NCBI RefSeq assembly: GCF_026625565.1
Contig: NZ_CP112998.1
Coordinates: 2,792,501-2,856,500 of the forward strand
Direction: 5' to 3'
Source of the DNA: Dyadobacter pollutisoli
GTDB taxonomy: Bacteria; Bacteroidota; Bacteroidia; Cytophagales; Spirosomataceae
Length of the DNA stretch: 64,000 nucleotides
Under the pieces are notes generated by a model, which worked only from the letters and a program-made list of their open reading frames with translations, did no database searches and was not told where the DNA came from. A program made the translations under genes and the position numbers. Within the stretch, counting starts at the first letter, position 1. Each line of letters starts with the position of its first letter. Positions 59,145 to 64,000 of this stretch are shown piece by piece.

Positions 59145-61325
59145 TCAGATTAGTTTGTCAGGCGTGATCGGTAACTCTCTGATCCTTTTACCCGTGGCAT
59201 GAAACACGGCATTAGCAACCGCAGCCGCCACACCTACAATCGCAATTTCTCCCAACCCTTTTGAGCCGATCGGATTGACATAAACGTCGGGTTTGTCAAT
59301 ATAATGGACATCAATCTGCGGAATATCGGCGTGAACTGGGATGTGGTAACTCGCAAAATCGGTCGTAGTATATCGTCCGTAGCGATGGTCCATCACCGAT
59401 TCCTCCATCAGCGCCATGCCAATTCCGCCGACCACGCCGCCAATCGACTGGCTGCGCGCCGTTTTATAATTGATGATCTTCCCCACATCCGCGCACGTAA
59501 CCACGCGCTTGACGCGTACCTCGCCCGTAACAGGACTCACGTGTACTTCCACAAAATGGCACCCAAAAGAATACATTGAATATTGATCACGCTCCGGCCC
59601 CGATTTCGACTCCTCGGTCACCTCTATCTGAGGCAGTTTGTGAAACTTCAAAATGTCAGCGTAAGCAATGTCAGGCGCAGAGCCTGGGATCGCAGCAGCC
59701 AGTTCGCTCAGTTTCTTTTTCAATGATTCGCAAGCCACATGTACTGCGGATCCGACACTCGGAATGGTGGAAGAACCATTCTGCCCTGGTGCGTCGGGCA
59801 GGCTGGAATCACCCAGATCAAACCGTACTTTTTTGGGGCTAATACCCAGTATTTTACTGGCAATCTGCGTCATAGCCGTGCCGGTACCGGGGCCAATATC
59901 CATCGTAGCACTCTGAACAATAACCGAGCCATTGCCCAGCATAATGGCCTTGGCAAGAGAAGGATGACGATGAAAACCATACAAACTCGAAGCCATTCCA
60001 TAACCCACCAGCATGCCATTCGACTGCATAGAGCGCGGTTGGAGCTGCCTTTTGTCCCAGCCAAATTTCTCAGCGCCTAGTTGGTAACATTCCTTCAATG
60101 TCTTTTCCGACCATTGCAAATTTCGCTCGGGATCCGAATCCGCATGATTTTTGATCCGGAATTCCAATTGATCCACATTCAATGCAAAAGCCATTTCGTC
60201 CAATGCCGATTCCAGCGCGAACATACCCGTAGCGTCGCCCGGGCCACGCATCCACGTGGGCGTGTTCACGTCCAGGCTGAGCAGGCGGTAGCGCGTGGCT
60301 ACATTCGGGCAAGCGTACATAGCACGCGACGCAAGTATCGTACGTTCGAGATGTTCCTCGTATACCGACGTTTGGCCGGTTCCTTCATGTACAATGGATT
60401 TTAACAAACCATCCTTTCCAGCGCCTATTGCCACTTTCTGAACGGTGTAAGGCCGGTAACCGACAGACGTAAACATCAGTTCGCGGCCCAGTACCAGTTT
60501 CACGGGCCGGTTTAACATTTTGGCAGCCAGCACGGCAGCTGTTGTATGCGGCCAAACCCGGATACCCGAGCCAAAAGCGCCTCCGATAAACCTGGAAATA
60601 ACTTTTACATTTTCACGCGGTAATTTGAAAGCCTGCGCCAGATTGCCTTGCGTGGATTTTACACCTTGATTTTTATCGTAAACCGTCAGCTTGTCGGTCG
60701 CTTCCCATACTGCAATAATCGCGTGCGGTTCCAATGGCTGATGGTGCTGGGTGGGAATGGTATAGGCTGCCTCTATTTTCACTTCGGCAGTTTCAATTGC
60801 CCGGGCGTCTCCCCGATTGTAGTCCTGGAAAGGCGAGTTCTTGTTTCTCTGTACATTCAATGGCACCACCGCTTTGGCAAGATTCGCACTAAAATCAGTT
60901 TGGTGCGTTTCAGACTGGTATTTTACCTGAATCAATGACGCTGCATACCTGGCCTGCTCAAACGAACCGGCCACGACCATCGCCACCGGCTGACCGTCAA
61001 AATAGATCAATTCATCATGAAATACCCGGAATGAAGTGCCTACCGGCGCTCGCTCAGCAGGTTTTTTGGCCTGACCATAACCGGGAATACCGGGTGAATT
61101 CAAATGGCTGATCACCGCCAAAACGCCCGGTGCAGCCTCCGCTTGTTTTGTGTCAATACTTAGAATTCTACCTTTGGCAATGGTACTGGTTACCAACACG
61201 GCGTGGGCGAGGTTTTCAATCTGATATTCTGCTGAATATGTCGCAGCACCGGTGACTTTGGTGCGACCATCGACGCGATCAAGCGAAATGTCGGCTACTG
61301 CCGGGTCAGGTAATGTTTTTGCCAT
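59145..61325 (-). CDS. paoC: PaoC-like molybdenum cofactor subunit of periplasmic aldehyde oxidoreductase
   Basis: 726 residues: xanthine-dehydrogenase-family aldehyde oxidase domains with VDGRTKVTGAATYSAEYQIE, PLEPHAIIAVWEATDKLTVY, FIGGAFGSGIRVWPHTTAAV and the catalytic Glu in GSKGLGEIAIVGVAAAVANA. No signal peptide is present; export with the Tat-tagged small subunit is expected. It oxidises aldehydes or N-heterocycles with molybdenum cofactor. The FAD subunit gene starts 4 bp upstream in transcription order. The order of subunits and the FAD-subunit Fe-S insert match PaoABC. Confidence 0.9.
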   Translation of the reverse strand: MAKTLPDPAVADISLDRVDGRTKVTGAATYSAEYQIENLAHAVLVTSTIAKGRILSIDTKQAEAAPGVLAVISHLNSPGIPGYGQAKKPAERAPVGTSFRVFHDELIYFDGQPVAMVVAGSFEQARYAASLIQVKYQSETHQTDFSANLAKAVVPLNVQRNKNSPFQDYNRGDARAIETAEVKIEAAYTIPTQHHQPLEPHAIIAVWEATDKLTVYDKNQGVKSTQGNLAQAFKLPRENVKVISRFIGGAFGSGIRVWPHTTAAVLAAKMLNRPVKLVLGRELMFTSVGYRPYTVQKVAIGAGKDGLLKSIVHEGTGQTSVYEEHLERTILASRAMYACPNVATRYRLLSLDVNTPTWMRGPGDATGMFALESALDEMAFALNVDQLEFRIKNHADSDPERNLQWSEKTLKECYQLGAEKFGWDKRQLQPRSMQSNGMLVGYGMASSLYGFHRHPSLAKAIMLGNGSVIVQSATMDIGPGTGTAMTQIASKILGISPKKVRFDLGDSSLPDAPGQNGSSTIPSVGSAVHVACESLKKKLSELAAAIPGSAPDIAYADILKFHKLPQIEVTEESKSGPERDQYSMYSFGCHFVEVHVSPVTGEVRVKRVVTCADVGKIINYKTARSQSIGGVVGGIGMALMEESVMDHRYGRYTTTDFASYHIPVHADIPQIDVHYIDKPDVYVNPIGSKGLGEIAIVGVAAAVANAVFHATGKRIRELPITPDKLI

Positions 61326-61329
61326 GATG

Positions 61330-62328
61330 TTACGAAATTTGCGCGGCGATTTTCAATGCTTCGACCATTGCATTCGGTGCCAGTTTCAACTTATATGCAT
61401 TGTGTTCATTCGAAATGGCTCCGGCCATGGCCACCTCAGCGGCTTGCCGGAAAACAGTTTCTGAAAGGGTTTGACCTGCTAATATCTTCTCAGCTTCATA
61501 CATTCGCCAGGGTTTGTGAGCCACGCCGCCCATTGTCAGCCGCACGTTTTTGATCCGGTTTTGGTCAATCTCCAATGCCGCAGCCACCGACACCAGCGCA
61601 AATGCGTAGGAAGCCCGGTCGCGTACTTTCAGGTAATGTATATGTTTGGTAAATGGCGCATCCGGTATCTCTACCGCGACGATCAGTTCGTCCTTTTCCA
61701 GGTTCGTATTCAAATCAGGCCGGTCACCTGGTAACCTGTGAAAATCGGCGAATTTGATGCGCCTTTCGCCACCTGGCCCCATGACTAACACAGTAGCGTC
61801 CAAAGCCAGCAAGGCCACACACATATCACTCGGATGCACTGCTATACATGATTTTTGATCGGCTTTTTCACCGATACCGAAAATGGCGTGGTTTCTATTA
61901 ATGCCTTCCAACGCGCTGCAACCGGTTTCGGGTTTACGTTTGTTGCAAGGAAGTGCCGTATCGTAAAAGTAGGTACAGCGAGTCTGTTGCAGGATATTAC
62001 CTCCCACCGTCGCCATATTGCGCAGCTGCCCGGATGCCCCGGCATTCAGTGCCTGCGCCAGCAGCGGATGTTTTGCGATCACCAGTTTATGTTGCGCTAC
62101 GTCGCTGTTCAATGTCAGCGCACCGATTCGCAGCATTCCGTCTTTTTGTTCGATTTTTTTGAGAGGCAAATGATTGATATCGACTAGCTTCTCAGGAGCT
62201 ACAATGCCCCTTTTCATGAGGTCGACCAGGTTGGTACCGCCTGCTATAAAGCGGGCGTTTGGGTCGGAAGCCACTGCGTCAATGGCTTCATTGAGTTTGG
62301 TCGGGCGGAGGTATTGGAATGGCTTCAT
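61330..62328 (-). CDS. paoB: PaoB-like FAD-binding subunit with extra Fe-S site
   Basis: 332 residues. The FAD-binding domain (MKPFQYLRPTKLNEAIDAVA, RFIAGGTNLVDLMKRGIVAP, LRNMATVGGNILQQTRCTYF) is followed by a Cys-rich insert RCTYFYDTALPCNKRKPETG plus C, the position of the additional [4Fe-4S] cluster in PaoB of E. coli. The C-terminal CO-dehydrogenase-type domain follows. It relays electrons between the Mo subunit and the Fe-S subunit. It overlaps the small subunit by 4 bp (ATGA). Confidence 0.9.
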   Translation of the reverse strand: MKPFQYLRPTKLNEAIDAVASDPNARFIAGGTNLVDLMKRGIVAPEKLVDINHLPLKKIEQKDGMLRIGALTLNSDVAQHKLVIAKHPLLAQALNAGASGQLRNMATVGGNILQQTRCTYFYDTALPCNKRKPETGCSALEGINRNHAIFGIGEKADQKSCIAVHPSDMCVALLALDATVLVMGPGGERRIKFADFHRLPGDRPDLNTNLEKDELIVAVEIPDAPFTKHIHYLKVRDRASYAFALVSVAAALEIDQNRIKNVRLTMGGVAHKPWRMYEAEKILAGQTLSETVFRQAAEVAMAGAISNEHNAYKLKLAPNAMVEALKIAAQIS

Positions 62329-62969
62329 ACTTTCTGACCATTGGTTTTAACCTCCATAATCGCATTGACAATGTTAGGATAGGCACCGCAGCGGCATAGA
62401 TTTCCGCTCATATACTCTTGAATTTCAATCTCGGAATTTGCGCAGCCTTCTCGAATGCAGCTAACTGCCGACATGATTTGGCCGGGTGTGCAGTACCCGC
62501 ATTGAAATCCGTCATGTTTGATAAATGCCTCCTGCATCGGATGCAACTGCTCGCCATTCGCCAGGCCCTCAATGGTAGTGACTTTCCTGCCGTGCTGCAT
62601 CACCGCGAACGTCAAACAGGAAAGGACGCGCTGGCCGTCGACATGGACTGTACAAGCGCCACATTGACCAAAATCACAGCCCTTTTTGGTGCCGGTCAGC
62701 CCGGATTTTTCCCGAAGCAAATCCAGCAGGGTTACTCTCGGATCAATGGTCAGACGTTTTTTGGTACCATTGACAGTCAGCGTGAGTTTCACTTTTTCGG
62801 CATTCCCGACCGGCACTTCATCATCGTCACAGGCTTGCGAAAAAGCGATCGGCGCGAATGTAAGGCCAGCAAGAGCGACCGACTGTTTTAGGAAAAACCG
62901 CCGGTCTTCCTGATGATCGGGCGCACCGTTTTCAGGATTTTCTCTATTCAGTGGTTTTTCTTCGAACAT
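62325..62969 (-). CDS. paoA: PaoA-like 2Fe-2S subunit with Tat signal
   Basis: 214 residues from the ATG at 62969 (a longer frame adds 10). A twin-arginine signal (DRRFFLKQSVALAGLTFAPI) leads to the plant-type 2Fe-2S domain (GCDFGQCGACTVHVDGQRVL, C) and the helical 2Fe-2S domain (FQCGYCTPGQIMSAV, NLCRCGAYPNIVNAI). Only this subunit carries a signal, so the three-subunit enzyme is exported together, as in PaoABC. It is the first gene of the operon. Confidence 0.92.
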   Translation of the reverse strand: MFEEKPLNRENPENGAPDHQEDRRFFLKQSVALAGLTFAPIAFSQACDDDEVPVGNAEKVKLTLTVNGTKKRLTIDPRVTLLDLLREKSGLTGTKKGCDFGQCGACTVHVDGQRVLSCLTFAVMQHGRKVTTIEGLANGEQLHPMQEAFIKHDGFQCGYCTPGQIMSAVSCIREGCANSEIEIQEYMSGNLCRCGAYPNIVNAIMEVKTNGQKV

Positions 62970-63088
62970 CAGTTTTAGGTTTAGGAAAGCATGTTGCAAT
63001 TCATCGGCACGGTGGCCTTAAAACAAAACAAAGTACAAAACGGGCGTTTTGTACTTTGTTTCAATCGATAAAAAAACGACTATTCCGT

Positions 63089-63657
63089 TTACTTACGATC
63101 ATAATCCAGCAAAATAACACCAGACTTCGAAGTCTCTATTTTAGTAAGAGATAGTTGCGTCCTGTCTTGGATATCTGAAAAGAGAGGCTTGCCTGCACCG
63201 AGAATGATCGGGTAAACCGCGAGGAGGTAATTGTCGACTAAGCCGAGGTTAATAAAGCTCGTAGTTAAACTCGCCCCGCCATAAAGCCAGATGTCTTTGC
63301 CCGGCTGGTTTTTAATTTCCCGAACGTGCTCTGTGATATTTTCACTAATATAAGTTGCCCTTTCATCCGCTACATTCGGGCTTTTCGAGAAAACATATTT
63401 CTTTTACTGTGAACACCGCTCCATAGTTTCTTTTCAGGCAATGACGCATCATTTCCAGGGTCATAATTGCCCCAGAGATCATAACTGATGCGCCCGTAAA
63501 ATATAGTATCGATTCTTGCCAGAAACTGCTCAAAATGTGATTCAAAAGTTGACTCTGCTGTGGAAGGATCGTCCATTGTGCACCAGTCTGTCTCGCCATT
63601 CGGGCCTTCAATAAAACCATCCAATGTGACAGCCAGGTTTAAAATAATCTTTCTCAT
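63089..63657 (-). pseudogene. Frameshifted dihydrofolate-reductase-family (RibD-C) gene
   Basis: From ATG 63657 the frame reads MRKIILNLAVTLDGFIEGPN, then ARIDTIFYGRISYDLWGNYD and ends prematurely after HSKRNMFSRKARM. The next frame continues the same domain: SPNVADERATYISENITEHV, GKDIWLYGGASLTTSFINLG, LAVYPIILGAGKPLF to TAA 63089. One missing A in the AAAAGAAA tract near 63415 would restore one 189-residue gene. The length (569 nt) is one short of a multiple of three. A sequencing error is an alternative to true decay. Confidence 0.78.
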
Positions 63658-63801
63658 GGTGTTGTTATTTTTAGTTTGATGAATACTCCGTCCATCCATT
63701 CAGACAAGAAGAAGTTGTTGCTTTTTCGGCAACTCTAAGGAAGCAAAAATAAGGCTGACGCAGAAGAAAAATTGTAAAAACACGAACCGGCGATACGCGA
63801 T

Positions 63802-63857
63802 TAGCCCAGGGTTTAAACCCTGGGCTATGGTGTGTGTGTGTGGCAATGGCCACACAC
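63802..63857. repeat. Perfect 26-bp palindrome and GT/AC inverted repeat
   Basis: TAGCCCAGGGTTT (63802-63814) is followed directly by its reverse complement (63815-63827). A second inverted repeat, GTGTGTGTGGC and GCCACACACAC, follows at once, ending just before the ABC permease stop. The first is of the same family as 29703-29724 and could end both convergent transcripts. Confidence 0.78.
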
Positions 63858-63858
63858 A

Positions 63859-64000
63859 CTACTCGCTCCGCAAACTCTTAACAGGATCAAGCAAAGCCGC
63901 CCTCACTGCCTGATAACTCACTGTAAGCAAAGACACGATCACGGCCATTGCGCCTGACAGCGCGAACACCCACCATTGCATGCTGATGCGGTAAGAAAAG
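63859..64000 (-). CDS. ABC transporter permease (MacB/FtsX type), partial
   Basis: The minus strand frame runs off the right edge and ends at TAG 63859 with a final membrane helix (MQWWVFALSGAMAVIVSLLT) and VSYQAVRAALLDPVKSLRSE. The terminal YQA.RAA..(D/N)PVKSLR.E is characteristic of MacB/FtsX-type permeases. Only the last 47 codons are in the window, so substrate and partner ATPase are unknown. Confidence 0.85.
   Translation of the reverse strand, partial: FSYRISMQWWVFALSGAMAVIVSLLTVSYQAVRAALLDPVKSLRSE

Noticed and set aside
59145..62969. Xanthine dehydrogenase for purine breakdown
   Set aside because: The Tat signal, subunit order and extra Fe-S site of the FAD subunit match PaoABC, and no purine-pathway genes are nearby.

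Overview
The window reads as a chromosome segment of a Bacteroidota bacterium of the Cytophagales, Dyadobacter-like. The signs are a SusC/SusD pair, LytTR regulators with LytS-type kinases, many secreted proteins with signal peptides, very few Shine-Dalgarno sequences, TAnnTTTG-type promoter boxes, GH97 and choice-of-anchor I proteins, and intergenic palindromes typical of the phylum. The genus is an inference from gene content. No rRNA, tRNA, CRISPR array or intact insertion sequence was seen.

Layout. 1-8.2 kb: an edge-truncated ECF sigma factor with its YciI partner, two secreted enzymes or propellers, a LacI regulator and a secreted sugar dehydrogenase with a LacI-type operator at its promoter. 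8.2-16.3 kb: a same-strand block SusC-SusD-kinase-kinase-LytTR regulator. 16.3-29.3 kb: a Tat-exported Gfo/Idh/MocA oxidoreductase, a second LytTR two-component system followed by a TonB receptor, a TPR-like protein and a His-rich small membrane protein, then GH97, a phosphatase-superfamily enzyme, a ROK remnant and a large dehydrogenase/PKD/cytochrome c/carbohydrate-binding fusion. 29.3-30.4 kb: a gene graveyard (SusD fragment, truncated ECF sigma factor, palindromes), probably a collapsed polysaccharide locus. 30.4-33.6 kb: an esterase, then dinD and alkB, then an outer-membrane protein.

33.7-47.8 kb is the accessory core. It has two copies of a small-gene module with an unusual structured leader, two ArsR-SRPBCC cassettes with tandem operators, an NYN nuclease, a GNAT-like/small-partner pair, an AT-rich PIN gene, VOC genes and VOC fragments, and six intergenic arrays of a TGACA motif spaced 10 nt apart and mostly arranged as inverted pairs. 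The arrays and the leader modules are the best candidates for something undescribed.

47.8-64 kb: secreted hydrolases, inositol-3-phosphate synthase with a perfect 40-bp palindrome upstream, a phospholipase D-like protein, a choice-of-anchor I lipoprotein, a GDPD-alkaline phosphatase fusion, a PaoABC-like periplasmic molybdenum aldehyde oxidoreductase operon, a frameshifted dihydrofolate-reductase-family gene and the end of an ABC-transporter permease.

How the genes fit together: most of the window serves uptake and periplasmic breakdown of sugars and phosphoesters (SusCD, GH97, PQQ dehydrogenases, phosphodiesterases, esterases), controlled by LytTR systems and a LacI regulator. The accessory middle adds stress, DNA-damage and possible toxin or defence functions.
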